NCBI GenBank assembly: GCA_002279065.1
Contig: NCKB01000007.1
Location: 186,001 to 250,000 of the forward strand
Source of the DNA: Lysobacterales bacterium 15-68-25
GTDB lineage: Bacteria > Pseudomonadota > Gammaproteobacteria > Xanthomonadales > Rhodanobacteraceae
DNA: 64,000 nucleotides
Reading direction: 5' to 3'
In this document: positions 8,667 through 18,327 of the stretch, in pieces
Layout: every line of letters begins with the position of its first letter
How positions within the stretch are numbered: the stretch's first letter is position 1
The notes under the pieces: model-generated
Databases searched by the model: none
Told to the model about the DNA's origin: nothing
The model's input: the letters and a program-made list of their open reading frames with translations, nothing else
Position numbers and translations under genes: made by a program

Positions 8667-9503
8667 CTAGAACGAGAACCGCGCCGACATGCCCGCACCG
8701 TAATCGGGGCTGCCGTCCGAAAAGCCTCCGAGCAGGTAGCCGCGCAGCGCCCAGTTTTCGGTGACCTTGTGGTTGAAGTAGAGCATCGCTTCGCGACGCG
8801 CGTAGGCGGTGTCGGCCGCCCGCTCCTGGTAGAACAGGTACAGCCCCGCGCTGTCGCCCTGGTCGAACGCGTAGTCGATACCGGCGTTGGCGCTCCACAC
8901 GTTGTTCAGGCGGATGTAGGTGGAACTGCCCAGGTGGGTATAGGCCACGCCACCGAAAGCCGTCCACGCCGGGCCCAGCGTCTTGTAGATGTCGACGGCG
9001 CCGGTGTAGTCGTTCTTGCCCGTGCCCAGCCCCTTGTTGGCGCTGGCGGTGCCGAACTTGATCCTTCCGGTGAGATCCAGGCCAAAGCCGGCATCCCGGT
9101 TCTGCACGGCATGGAAGGTGGCCTGGGTCACCAGGTCACCGACACCCGATGCAGTCCCGGACAACGTGGTGGTCGGCGTGGTGACGACGGTGCCGCCACG
9201 ACCGCGACCGCGCCCGCTCGGGTTCGCGTTGCTCACGACGCCGATCCCGGGAATGACATTGTCCGGACCCGACACGTGCAGATACGGAAGGGTGACACTG
9301 AAGGACCATGCATCGCCCTTGTAGCCGGCGCTCAATGGAACGTCCCAGATGGTCGTGCTGGTCGCCAGTCCGTACTTGCCGCTGCTGTAGTCGGCGCCCA
9401 CGCTCACGTATGGGCTGCCCTCGTCGGTGGCATGTACCAGCGGTGCCGCGCTGGCGAGCAGGCCTGTGACGAGAATCAGATGCGTTGCCTTGCCGAGTTT
9501 CAT
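8667..9503 (-). CDS. Outer-membrane beta-barrel protein with Gly/Arg-rich loop
   Basis: A 278-residue exported protein: a signal peptide (first 25 residues, ending PLVHA), then alternating amphipathic strands (YVSVGADYSSGKYG, WSFSVTLPYLHVSG, GLDLTGRIKFGT, GLYLFYQER, WALRGYLLGGF) and a C-terminal Phe (GMSARFSF), the usual signal for the BAM complex. It resembles the loosely defined 'transporter' barrel proteins of Xanthomonadales; no substrate is known. Residues 91-118 form a predicted surface loop that is unusual: three Gly-Arg steps (GRGRGRGG) followed by Thr/Ser-rich sequence. AAGGA lies 8 bases before the ATG. The gene is divergent from the Lys/Asp/Gln-repeat protein at 9747, with an FNR/Anr-type box in the shared 243-bp gap, so co-regulation is possible. 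Confidence 0.7.
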   Translation of the reverse strand: MKLGKATHLILVTGLLASAAPLVHATDEGSPYVSVGADYSSGKYGLATSTTIWDVPLSAGYKGDAWSFSVTLPYLHVSGPDNVIPGIGVVSNANPSGRGRGRGGTVVTTPTTTLSGTASGVGDLVTQATFHAVQNRDAGFGLDLTGRIKFGTASANKGLGTGKNDYTGAVDIYKTLGPAWTAFGGVAYTHLGSSTYIRLNNVWSANAGIDYAFDQGDSAGLYLFYQERAADTAYARREAMLYFNHKVTENWALRGYLLGGFSDGSPDYGAGMSARFSF

Positions 9504-9651
9504 GACGGGTGTCCTTTTTTATGTATGTGTGCGGGAGTCGCAGAGGCGGGGCATGTGAGGCGCACCTCCCCGAATGCGATGAGCGCAAGACGCCCACAAG
9601 CGCAGCAGAGAAGCTCGCATTTGCAGGCTAGCCCCAGGCGGCGACCCGGCC

Positions 9652-9665
9652 TTGATCGAGGTCAA
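9652..9665 (+). promoter_or_regulatory. FNR/Anr-type binding site (TTGATCGAGGTCAA)
   Basis: TTGAT-N4-GTCAA matches the consensus of the oxygen-sensing FNR/Anr/Dnr regulators (TTGAT-N4-RTCAA). Its centre (9658.5) would place a class II start near 9700; a plausible -10 (TCTAAA/CTAAAC, about 9686-9691) lies close to the expected place. The likely target is the repeat protein starting at 9747, with a leader of about 47 nt. Divergent activation of the barrel gene at 9503 is possible but less well supported. Confidence 0.6.
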
Positions 9666-9746
9666 AATGCATCGGTTTCGGGCTTCTAAACTGGCGCAGC
9701 CGAAGTTCGCCGCAGGCACCCACCCGATCAATCGAGGATTGTCATC

Positions 9747-10175
9747 ATGCGCATATCCACCATGTCCGTTCTGGGCGCCTCGCTCGCCCTGGCCCTGGCC
9801 TCCTCCGCTGTCATGGCGCAGAACAGGGGCGGCAACGCGCCGCGCTCCACCCCGCAGGCGACAGTACCCAGGGGCGATCAGCTGCACACGCAGGATCGCC
9901 TGAAGGACCAGGACAAGCTGCATGACATGGACAAGCTGAAGGACCAGGATCGTCTGAAGGATCAGGACAAACTGCACGACCAGGACCAGCTCAAGGACCA
10001 GGACAAGGACAAGGACAAGGACAAGCTGCAGGACAAGGACAAGCTGCAGGACAAGGACAAGCTGCAGGACAAGGACAAACTGAAGGACCAGGATCAGGAC
10101 AAGGACCAGTTGAAGGACCAGGACAAGCTGAAGGATCAGGACAAGCTGAAGGATCAGGACGGCCAGACCTTCTGA
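9747..10175 (+). CDS. Secreted Lys/Asp/Gln hexapeptide-repeat protein
   Basis: A 142-residue protein with a clear signal peptide (about residues 1-24, ending SSAVMA) and a mature part dominated by a six-residue repeat of the form DKLKDQ or DKLQDK, with Leu fixed every sixth or twelfth position. Lys/Arg and Asp nearly balance, so the mature chain is a highly charged, near-neutral polyampholyte with no Cys and no aromatic residue until the final Phe. I do not recognise a named family; similar DQDRL-type repeat proteins occur as hypotheticals in other proteobacteria. GAGGA precedes the ATG by about 8 bases. The FNR/Anr box upstream suggests induction at low oxygen. It may be disordered or extended-helical and act in the periplasm or envelope, but this is speculation. 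The codons are repetitive too, so copy number may vary between strains. Confidence 0.7.
   Translation: MRISTMSVLGASLALALASSAVMAQNRGGNAPRSTPQATVPRGDQLHTQDRLKDQDKLHDMDKLKDQDRLKDQDKLHDQDQLKDQDKDKDKDKLQDKDKLQDKDKLQDKDKLKDQDQDKDQLKDQDKLKDQDKLKDQDGQTF
10023..10076 (+). repeat. Three perfect 18-bp tandem repeats inside the repeat-protein gene
   Basis: The unit AAGCTGCAGGACAAGGAC occurs three times without a change (10023-10040, 10041-10058, 10059-10076) and encodes KLQDKD. Degenerate copies of the same hexapeptide unit extend from about 9887 to 10165. Perfect repeats within imperfect ones suggest recent in-frame expansion by slippage. Confidence 0.85.
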
Positions 10176-10378
10176 GGGAAGGGCGCAAGCCAGCCCCCAA
10201 AGCCAGGTCCTAAGGAGAGGATGCGCTGCCCTGCTTCCTCTCGCGTGGCGAGATGAGTTCTGCGGTCCGGCCGAGCCCGGACCGCTGACCCGCGGCGTCG
10301 CATCGATCAAGCCGGCAAGACCCGCCCGGCCCGCCGGGCGCGACGGATCCGTTCCCACGGGCGGCGCGTATTCGGCGC

Positions 10379-10543
10379 ATGCATCGCAAGCCCCACCTTC
10401 CGACCAAGACCTGCCCGGCGTGCCGGCGACCGTTCGCCTGGCGCAGGAAATGGGCGCGGGTGTGGGACGAGGTGCGCTACTGCAGCGAACGTTGCCGACG
10501 GCAGCGCTCCGTCATTGAACGCACCACCGGGGCATCGCGGTGA
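10379..10543 (+). CDS. DUF2256 small zinc-ribbon-like protein
   Basis: A 54-residue protein with two CxxC-type knuckles (TCPACRRPF near residues 11-19, then [10 protein letters not shown] near residues 39-48) and a Trp-rich stretch between them ([12 protein letters not shown]). This is the DUF2256 pattern. Its stop codon overlaps the GTG start of the photolyase gene (GTGA), so the two are translationally coupled. DUF2256 genes are commonly found beside this photolyase family, which suggests a linked role, for instance in metal or cofactor handling; that function is not established. The protein is only 54 residues long and is easily missed by length cut-offs. Confidence 0.75.
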   Translation: MHRKPHLPTKTCPACRRPFAWRRKWARVWDEVRYCSERCRRQRSVIERTTGASR

Positions 10544-12066
10544 GCTGCCTGCGGCTGATCTTGGGCGACCAGCTCAATGCAAGGCACAGCTGGTTCCGTG
10601 CGGTGGACGACGACGTCGTCTACGTGCTCATGGAGGTGCGCAGCGAGACCGACTACGTGCGCCACCACGCGCAGAAGGTGCTGGGCATCTTCGCCGCGAT
10701 GCGTCGCTTCGGCGAGGCGCTGGCGAAGGCGGGGCATCGGGTCGAGTACCTGCGTATCGGCGACGCGCGCAACCGCCACGGCTTCGCCGCCAACCTGCCC
10801 TGGTTGATCGAGCAACTCGGCGCTACGCGGCTGGAGCGGATGGAGGCCGACGAGTGGCGGGTGGAGCAGGCGCTGAACCAAGCCTTCGCCGCCAGCGACC
10901 TGCCCCATGCCGTGGTGAGCGCCGAGCACTTCCTGCTGGAGCGCGCCGACGCGGTGAAGCGGATGGCGAAGAAGGTGCCGCGGATGGAGTTCTTCTACCG
11001 CGAGCTACGCCGGCGCGACGGCATCCTGCTGGAGCCTGACGGCTCCCCACGCGGCGGCCAGTGGAACTACGACGCGGAGAACCGCGAGAAGTGGCCGGGC
11101 GATCCGCCGGCGCCGGCATGGCCCTGGCAGCGGCACGACCTGCGCGCGCTGTGGCAGGAGATCGTCGACGCCGGCGTGCAGACGCTGGGCGAGCCGTCGG
11201 CCGAGGCCTTCGGCTGGCCGCTGAGCCGGCGCGAGGCGCAGGCGTGGCTGCGTGATTTCGTGACGCACCGCCTGCCCCATTTCGGCCGTTTCCAGGACGC
11301 GATCAGCGAGGCATCGCCGACGCTGTTCCACGCGGGCCTCTCCTTCGCGCTGAACCTGAAGATGCTGCATCCGCGCGAGGTGATCGACGCGGCGCTGGAG
11401 GCGTTCGAGCGCGGCGAGGTGGCGCTGGCCGCCACCGAGGGTTTCGTGCGGCAGATCCTCGGCTGGCGCGAGTTCGTGCGGGCGATCTACTGGGCGCGCA
11501 TGCCGGGCTACGCCACGCTCAACGCGCTCGACGCGAAGCGCCCGCTGCCGCGCTGGTACTGGGATGCCGACACGAAGATGGCCTGCCTGCGCACGGCGAT
11601 CGGCCAGTCGCTCGCGCTGGGCTACGCGCACCACATCCAGCGGCTGATGGTCACCGGCAACTTCGCCCTGCTCGCCGGCTGCGATCCGGACGAGGTGGAT
11701 CGCTGGTACCTGGGCATCTACGTCGACGCCTTCGAATGGGTCGAGCTGCCGAACACCCGCGGCATGAGCCAGTTCGCCGACGGCGGCGTGCTGGGCAGCA
11801 AGCCGTACAGCGGCTCGGCCGCCTACGTGAACCGGCAGTCGGACCACTGCAAGGGATGCCACTACCGCCACACGCTGCGCCACGGGGAGCGCGCCTGCCC
11901 GCTCAACAGCCTGTACTGGCACTTCCACGTGCGCCACCGTGAGCGCTTCGGCCGCAACCCGCGACTGGCGATGGCCTACCGCAGTTGGGAGCGGATGGAC
12001 GCCGACGAGCGCGCGGCCACACTGGGGCAGGCCGAAGCCTACCTGGCCGATCTCGACGCCCTGTAG
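10540..12066 (+). CDS. Iron-sulfur cryptochrome/photolyase (FeS-BCP, PhrB-like)
   Basis: A 508-residue flavoprotein of the deoxyribodipyrimidine-photolyase-related family, which repairs (6-4) photoproducts or acts as a cryptochrome using blue light, FAD and a lumazine-type antenna. The four cysteines expected to hold the [4Fe-4S] cluster are present at 349, 437, 440 and 453 (CKGC then ACPLN), matching to within one residue the numbering I recall for Agrobacterium PhrB (350, 438, 441, 454). The N-terminal antenna domain opens with [10 protein letters not shown], and the FAD region includes [13 protein letters not shown] and [17 protein letters not shown]. It starts with GTG overlapping the DUF2256 stop. 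The role in DNA repair is inferred from the family; no LexA-type site was identified. Confidence 0.92.
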   Translation: MSCLRLILGDQLNARHSWFRAVDDDVVYVLMEVRSETDYVRHHAQKVLGIFAAMRRFGEALAKAGHRVEYLRIGDARNRHGFAANLPWLIEQLGATRLERMEADEWRVEQALNQAFAASDLPHAVVSAEHFLLERADAVKRMAKKVPRMEFFYRELRRRDGILLEPDGSPRGGQWNYDAENREKWPGDPPAPAWPWQRHDLRALWQEIVDAGVQTLGEPSAEAFGWPLSRREAQAWLRDFVTHRLPHFGRFQDAISEASPTLFHAGLSFALNLKMLHPREVIDAALEAFERGEVALAATEGFVRQILGWREFVRAIYWARMPGYATLNALDAKRPLPRWYWDADTKMACLRTAIGQSLALGYAHHIQRLMVTGNFALLAGCDPDEVDRWYLGIYVDAFEWVELPNTRGMSQFADGGVLGSKPYSGSAAYVNRQSDHCKGCHYRHTLRHGERACPLNSLYWHFHVRHRERFGRNPRLAMAYRSWERMDADERAATLGQAEAYLADLDAL

Positions 12067-12078
12067 GCGAGCGCGGGG

Positions 12079-13116
12079 CTACTTCGCGGCGCGCAGGCTG
12101 GAGCGGCGCACGGTGAGCTTCACCGGCAGGATGGTGCTCTCCACCTTCTCGCCGCGGATCATCCGCAGCAGCGCGTCGACCAGCATCTCGCCGGCCTGGC
12201 GGGTGTCCTGCTGCACGGTGGTCAGCGCCGGGTTGACGAAGCGCGCCATCGGGATGTCGTCGTAGCCGGCAACGGCGACGTCCTCGGGCACCTTCAGACC
12301 GTGCTCGTCGAGCGCGCGCAGCGCGCCGAAGGCGATCAGGTCGCTGGCGGCGAACACGGCGTCGAACGGCACACCGCTGGCGATCAGCCGCTGCGTGGCC
12401 TCGTAACCGGACAGTTCGGTGGTTTCCGCATCCACCTGCAGGGCAGGGTCGACCTCGATACCGGCCTCGTCCAGCGCCTCGGCGAAACCGTGGTAGCGGT
12501 CCTGGAATTCCGGGAAGTGGTTGGACGCGTCGCCGACGAAGGCGATGCGGCGACAGCCCTGCGCCAGCAGGTGCTCGCCGATCGCGCGGCCGCCATGGTG
12601 GTTGTCGCAGCCGATCGACACGTCCGGCTGGTCCGGCAGCACCGCGCCCCAGCGCACCGACTTGGTCCCCTGCGCGGCCAGCGCGGCGAGGCGGTCGCGG
12701 TAGGCCAGGTAATCGCCGTAACCGAGCAGGATGATGCCGTCGGCCTTCTTGCTGTCGGCGTAGTCGGCATGCCAGTCACGCGAGAACTGCTGGAAGGAGA
12801 TCAACAGGTCGTAGCCCTGTTGCGCGCAGGCCCGCGTGATCGAGCCCAGCATCGAAAGAAAAAACGGATTGATGTGCGAATCGTCGGCCGTGGGGTCTTC
12901 GAAGATCAGCAAGGCCAGCGTGCCCGAATGCTGCGTGCGCAGGTTCGAGGCGTTCTTGTCGACCTTGTAGTTGAGCTGTTTGACCGCCGCTTCGACGCGC
13001 CGCCGGGTTTCCTCGTTGACCAGCGGGCTGCCGCGCAAGGCACGCGAGACGGTAGCCTGGGAGACACCGGCCAGGTAGGCGATGTCGAGCGAGGTGATTT
13101 TTCCCTTCGTCGCCAC
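12079..13116 (-). CDS. LacI-family transcriptional regulator
   Basis: A 345-residue LacI/GalR repressor: HTH at the N-terminus (ITSLDIAYLAGVSQATVSRALRG, about residues 6-30), hinge helix around NLRTQHSG, then a two-lobe sugar-binding-type domain with the usual SDLIAFGALRAL and VAGYDDIPMARFVNPALTTV signatures. The GTG at 13116 is preferred because it gives the normal short N-terminus; an upstream in-frame ATG at 13179 would add 21 residues (MPARTAAAPG and on) and no clear ribosome site distinguishes the two. It is convergent with the photolyase and has no sugar catabolic genes beside it, so its regulon must lie elsewhere, possibly including the sugar porter at 45.3 kb (speculative). Confidence 0.88.
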   Translation of the reverse strand: MATKGKITSLDIAYLAGVSQATVSRALRGSPLVNEETRRRVEAAVKQLNYKVDKNASNLRTQHSGTLALLIFEDPTADDSHINPFFLSMLGSITRACAQQGYDLLISFQQFSRDWHADYADSKKADGIILLGYGDYLAYRDRLAALAAQGTKSVRWGAVLPDQPDVSIGCDNHHGGRAIGEHLLAQGCRRIAFVGDASNHFPEFQDRYHGFAEALDEAGIEVDPALQVDAETTELSGYEATQRLIASGVPFDAVFAASDLIAFGALRALDEHGLKVPEDVAVAGYDDIPMARFVNPALTTVQQDTRQAGEMLVDALLRMIRGEKVESTILPVKLTVRRSSLRAAK

Positions 13117-13342
13117 GTTGGATTCGCGTTCGCTCTGGTGGGTCGGCCGCCCTGGTGCCGCGGCCGTTCGCGCTGGCAATCCTAGCGGGTTTGTCCCGCA
13201 AGGTCGCGCCGCACTGCGGGGCCGCGGGGCGTGCTGCCGATCACATCCCTGAATGGGCTCGCCAAAAAGTAGCGAACGGATAACGCCGTGGTCACAGACC
13301 GCTGCTTAGATTGCGCCGCCCGCCCCACATGGAGTGACCGCC

Positions 13343-13603
13343 GTGCTTGCGCAGTATGTGTACCCCTCGCTGCTTGGCCTGTTCCGTATCGTCCGTCACG
13401 GCCGCCGCTGGCGTGCGCTCTGCGAGCGCGAGGAACTGGGGCGGTTCGAGTGCGAACTGGGTGCGCTCGCCGCACTGCGCGAGGCGTATCCGCAGGCCCG
13501 GCTCCCAGCCCGGCTGGAGCGCTGGCGCTTCCTGCCGCAACTGGGCGTCGTGCATGCGCGCGCCAGCAACGAGGACCAGGCGCACTGGCCGATGCAGGCT
13601 TGA
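13343..13603 (+). CDS. Small hypothetical protein
   Basis: An 86-residue reading frame starting at GTG 13343, with GGAG about 8 bases upstream (13331-13334). The product opens with a short hydrophobic stretch (YVYPSLLGLFRIV), followed by an Arg/Glu-rich helical part (WRALCEREELGRFECELGALAALREAYPQ) and an RLERWRFLPQLGVV tail. I recognise no family. It lies between the divergent LacI gene and the convergent recQ, ending 6 bp from the recQ stop. The frame is protein-like in composition, but high GC makes spurious frames common, so it should be treated as probable only. Confidence 0.5.
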   Translation: MLAQYVYPSLLGLFRIVRHGRRWRALCEREELGRFECELGALAALREAYPQARLPARLERWRFLPQLGVVHARASNEDQAHWPMQA

Positions 13604-13609
13604 GGCTGC

Positions 13610-15424
<1,815 letters not shown>

Positions 15425-15498
15425 CCGGACGATGGTAGCAAACGGGTCAAGCCACGCTGCCCGGCCATGTCCCGCCGGCACATCGGTCGTCGACGCAT

Positions 15499-15861
15499 TC
15501 AACCGCCGGGCATGCCCCACAGCGCGCGATCGATGTTCGCGTCCAGGCCGAAGCGCGACAGCGGCACGCGGCCGTTGACCACCTCCACGCCTTCGGCCTT
15601 CAGCCGCCGTGCCTGCTCGCGGAAGCCCCGGCTGCCCGGAGGCATGGCGATGTGCCCGCTGGCGCGCAGCACGCGGAACCAGGGCAGCTCGACGTCGTCC
15701 GGCACCTCGCCGAGCAGGCGGCCGACCAGCCGCGCCCGCCCCGGCAGGCCCGCGCGCGCGGCGATGGCTCCGTAACTGGCTACACGGCCAGGCGGGATGG
15801 CTGCGATCGCGCTGTAGATGCGCTGCTGGGCATCGGTCAGGGGCTCACGCGACGTGATCAT
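15499..15861 (-). CDS. Alkyltransferase-like protein (ATL), MGMT family
   Basis: A 120-residue protein of the O6-alkylguanine-DNA alkyltransferase fold. The active-site motif, PCHRV in the true alkyltransferase, reads PWFRV here (Trp61), so the acceptor cysteine is missing. This is the hallmark of ATL proteins, which bind O6-alkylguanine and hand the lesion to nucleotide excision repair instead of removing the alkyl group. The flanking [30 protein letters not shown] carries the DNA-binding helix-turn-helix. The ATG at 15861 is preferred over an upstream start that would add 18 unrelated residues. It sits just upstream of recQ on the same strand, a repair-gene neighbourhood. Confidence 0.85.
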   Translation of the reverse strand: MITSREPLTDAQQRIYSAIAAIPPGRVASYGAIAARAGLPGRARLVGRLLGEVPDDVELPWFRVLRASGHIAMPPGSRGFREQARRLKAEGVEVVNGRVPLSRFGLDANIDRALWGMPGG

Positions 15862-15913
15862 GCGGCTCGTGTCAGAGTAGGAGGAGATCCAGACTGCCAC
15901 GGAAGCCTCCGCC

Positions 15914-16318
15914 ATGCGTCACTTCGAAGCCGTCCGCTCGTACCTGGGAGCCAAGTACGCGCTCCGCAACAACGACCCCTACCTGATCAGCTTCGACCTC
16001 GCGGTCACGCCAGGGCGCCAGCAAGGCATCTACCTGGCCGAGCTGGAGGACGAGGCTGATCGTCGCTTCCTGCGCATCTCCACGCCGATCGGACCGCTCT
16101 CGGGCATCGATCCCCAGCGCGCGCTGCGCTTCAACTGGGAGCAGCGCACCGGCTTCCTCGCCGCGACCGACCTGGACGGCTCGCCCTACCTGCACCTGTG
16201 CGAGAACCGACCCTACGAGCTGCTCGACGCCACCGAGCTGGAGCGGGTCATCCTCGAACTCGGCACGCTGGGCGACCAGCTCGAGCGGGCCATCGCCGCC
16301 AGCGGCGACAGTTTCTGA
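15914..16318 (+). CDS. Hypothetical protein, YbjN/CesT-like appearance
   Basis: A 134-residue cytoplasmic protein (no signal peptide or membrane segment). It is predicted to form an N-terminal helix, a run of beta strands (YLISFDLAVTP, QGIYLAELEDEADRRFLRISTPIG, ALRFNWEQRTGFLAATDLDG, YLHLCENRPYELL) and a long C-terminal helix (ELERVILELGTLGDQLERAIAA). This alpha-beta-alpha plan resembles the YbjN and type III chaperone-like folds, but no signature settles it and I assign no function. It is divergent from the ATL gene and followed by a good intrinsic terminator, so it is monocistronic. Confidence 0.75.
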   Translation: MRHFEAVRSYLGAKYALRNNDPYLISFDLAVTPGRQQGIYLAELEDEADRRFLRISTPIGPLSGIDPQRALRFNWEQRTGFLAATDLDGSPYLHLCENRPYELLDATELERVILELGTLGDQLERAIAASGDSF

Positions 16319-16338
16319 TCCTGTCCAACGCGAGAAAG

Positions 16339-16369
16339 GCCGGGTCGCCTCGCGGTGCCCGGCTTTTTT
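16339..16369 (+). terminator. Intrinsic terminator after the YbjN-like gene
   Basis: GCCGGG (16339-16344) pairs with CCCGGC (16358-16363), loop of 13, followed by six T. It ends the plus-strand transcript before the convergent pit gene. Confidence 0.85.
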
Positions 16370-16384
16370 GTTTCCGGGAGACGA

Positions 16385-17509
16385 TCAGCCCCAGCCCTGC
16401 ACCAGTCGCACCAGTGCGTAGGCCAGCAGGCCGGTGACCGGCAGGGTCAGGATCCACGACCACACCATGCGCTCGACCACCGTCCAGCGGATCGCGTTGA
16501 AGCGCTTGGCGGCACCTACGCCCATGATCGAGGCCGACACGTTGTGGGTAGTGGACACCGGGATACCCAGCGAGGAGGCGAACAGGATCACCGCGGCCGA
16601 GCTGAATTCCGCCGCAAAGCCGTTGATCGGGTGCAGCTTCACCATCTTGTGGCCGAGCGTCTTGATGATGCGCCAGCCGCCGCCGGCGGTCCCCGCCGCC
16701 ATGGTCAGCGCGCACATCGCGGTCACCCACACCGGCACCGCGAACGGATGGCTGGCGTCTGAGGTGATGCGCAGAAACCCGAGCCAGGACGGCAGATGGT
16801 CGAACTGGCCCGCACTGGTGGCGCCGGCCAGCGCCAGGGCGATGATGCCCATGCTCTTCTGCGCGTCGTTCATGCCGTGCGAGACGCCCATCGCGGCAGC
16901 CGAGAAGATCTGCGCCTTGCCGAACAGCGCATTGACGAACGGCGTGCGCCCGAAACGGCGCAGGAAGCCGGTGCGGTTGGCCAGCCAGGCGAACAGCGCG
17001 TAGAGCAGGCCCATCAGCGCGAAGCCGAGCACGAAGCCCATCAGCGGCGACACCACCATCGGCACCACCACCTTCGGGATCACCCCGGCGCCGTTCCACC
17101 AGTGGCTGCCGCCGTGCGACCAGATCACCGCGTCGAACTTGCCGCCGGCCGCGGCCACCGCCGCGCCAACCAGCCCGCCGACCAGCGCATGGCTGGAGCT
17201 GGACGGCAGGCCAAGCCACCAGGTCAGCAGGTTCCAGGCGATCGCCGAGAGCAGCGCGCAGACCAGCAGTTGCGGCCCCACGTCGACCACGTGCGTGTCG
17301 ATCAGGCCCTTGGCGATCGTGACCGCCACGGCCGTGCCCCACAGCGCCCCGGCGAGGTTGGTGACGGCGGCCATCAGCACCGCCTGCCCCGGCGTCAGCA
17401 CCTTCGTCGCCACCACGGTGGCGATCGAATTGGCGGTGTCGTGGAATCCGTTGATGTAGGTGAAAGCCAGCGCGATCAGCAGGACCGCGACTACCATGCC
17501 CAGCGTCAT
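16385..17509 (-). CDS. pit: Low-affinity inorganic phosphate transporter, Pit family
   Basis: A 374-residue inner-membrane phosphate:H+ symporter of the PiT family, importing metal-phosphate. It has about ten hydrophobic segments and the two inverted family signatures: GFHDTANSIATVVATKVL near the N-terminus and GVSHGMNDAQKSMGIIALAL in the second half. The PSSSSHALVGG and PVSTTHNVSASIMGVGAAKR loops also fit. It is somewhat shorter than E. coli PitA, lacking most of the large central loop, as is common in this subfamily. It lies 48 bp downstream of its DUF47 partner on the same strand, the usual two-gene pit operon. No Pho box was identified. Confidence 0.93.
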   Translation of the reverse strand: MTLGMVVAVLLIALAFTYINGFHDTANSIATVVATKVLTPGQAVLMAAVTNLAGALWGTAVAVTIAKGLIDTHVVDVGPQLLVCALLSAIAWNLLTWWLGLPSSSSHALVGGLVGAAVAAAGGKFDAVIWSHGGSHWWNGAGVIPKVVVPMVVSPLMGFVLGFALMGLLYALFAWLANRTGFLRRFGRTPFVNALFGKAQIFSAAAMGVSHGMNDAQKSMGIIALALAGATSAGQFDHLPSWLGFLRITSDASHPFAVPVWVTAMCALTMAAGTAGGGWRIIKTLGHKMVKLHPINGFAAEFSSAAVILFASSLGIPVSTTHNVSASIMGVGAAKRFNAIRWTVVERMVWSWILTLPVTGLLAYALVRLVQGWG

Positions 17510-17557
17510 GTGCGGCTCCCGTCGGAACCCGGATGGAGGGTCAGCACGGCGGCGCCC

Positions 17558-18187
17558 TCAGGAGTTCTTCAGCACGATGGAGTAGACGACATTGCCCACG
17601 TCGCGGCACTTGTCGATCGCTTTCTCGATCAGCTCGAACAGATCCTTGGCGAGCACCGCGCGCATCACGTCGGCGCCCTCCACGTAGAGCGTGCGGTAGG
17701 GGTCGAGCAGCAGCTTGTCGCCCTCGGATTCCAGCGCCTGCAGGCGGTCCTGCAGCTTCTTCACCGGGTCGATGCGCAAGCCGCGGCGCAGCTCGCCGAT
17801 CATCTGCACCACCACCTCGGCGGAGCGCTCGAGCACCAGCGCGCGCTGGGTGAAGTCCACCCCGGCCAGGCGATCGGCGACCACCGCGTAGCGCTCGGCG
17901 AATTTCTCCACCGTCTTGGGGATTTTGTAGAGCGCCGCATTGAGCGCTTCGATGTCCTCGCGGTCCAGCGCGGTGACGAAGGTGTTCACCAGCTCCTCGC
18001 TGATCTGCGCGGCGAGCGCCTTTTCGCGGGCCCGGCTGGAGGCGAAGGCCGCCATGACGGGGGCGTGGTCGGCCTGGCTGACCAGCTCGCGCACGGCGCG
18101 GGCGCTGTCGCAGGCCGCCTCGGCGCTCTGCTCGAGCAGGCCGTAGAAGCGGTCGCCTTTGCCGAACATCGCTTGCAGGGAGAACAT
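17558..18187 (-). CDS. DUF47 family Pit accessory protein (PhoU-like)
   Basis: A 209-residue cytoplasmic all-helical protein of the DUF47 family, distantly related to PhoU. It opens MFSLQAMFGKGDRFYGLLEQSAEAACD and continues with acidic helices (LVNTFVTALDREDIEALNAALYKIPKTVEKFAERY) that bind metal in PhoU-like proteins. Family members are encoded next to Pit transporters and are thought to modulate them; here the gene is directly upstream of pit on the same strand (48-bp gap). The ATG at 18187 is chosen because upstream residues are not protein-like and it gives the family length. Confidence 0.9.
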   Translation of the reverse strand: MFSLQAMFGKGDRFYGLLEQSAEAACDSARAVRELVSQADHAPVMAAFASSRAREKALAAQISEELVNTFVTALDREDIEALNAALYKIPKTVEKFAERYAVVADRLAGVDFTQRALVLERSAEVVVQMIGELRRGLRIDPVKKLQDRLQALESEGDKLLLDPYRTLYVEGADVMRAVLAKDLFELIEKAIDKCRDVGNVVYSIVLKNS

Positions 18188-18327
18188 CGGGATACCTTGG
18201 GGATGGGCGAAAATGACGGTTATGTTACAGGAGCCCCCAGGGGCCGGGCAGTCGCACCCGGCCACGTGATCCGGGGCCCCCGCTGCCCCTACACTGCGCC
18301 CATGGCCTCCCGATCCCGCCCCGCGCG

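Noticed and set aside
9991-10200. A Pro/Cys-repeat frame antisense to the Lys/Asp/Gln repeat gene
   Set aside because: It is the mirror of the DNA repeats in the sense gene; the sense strand has a signal peptide, a ribosome site and a regulated promoter, the antisense has none.
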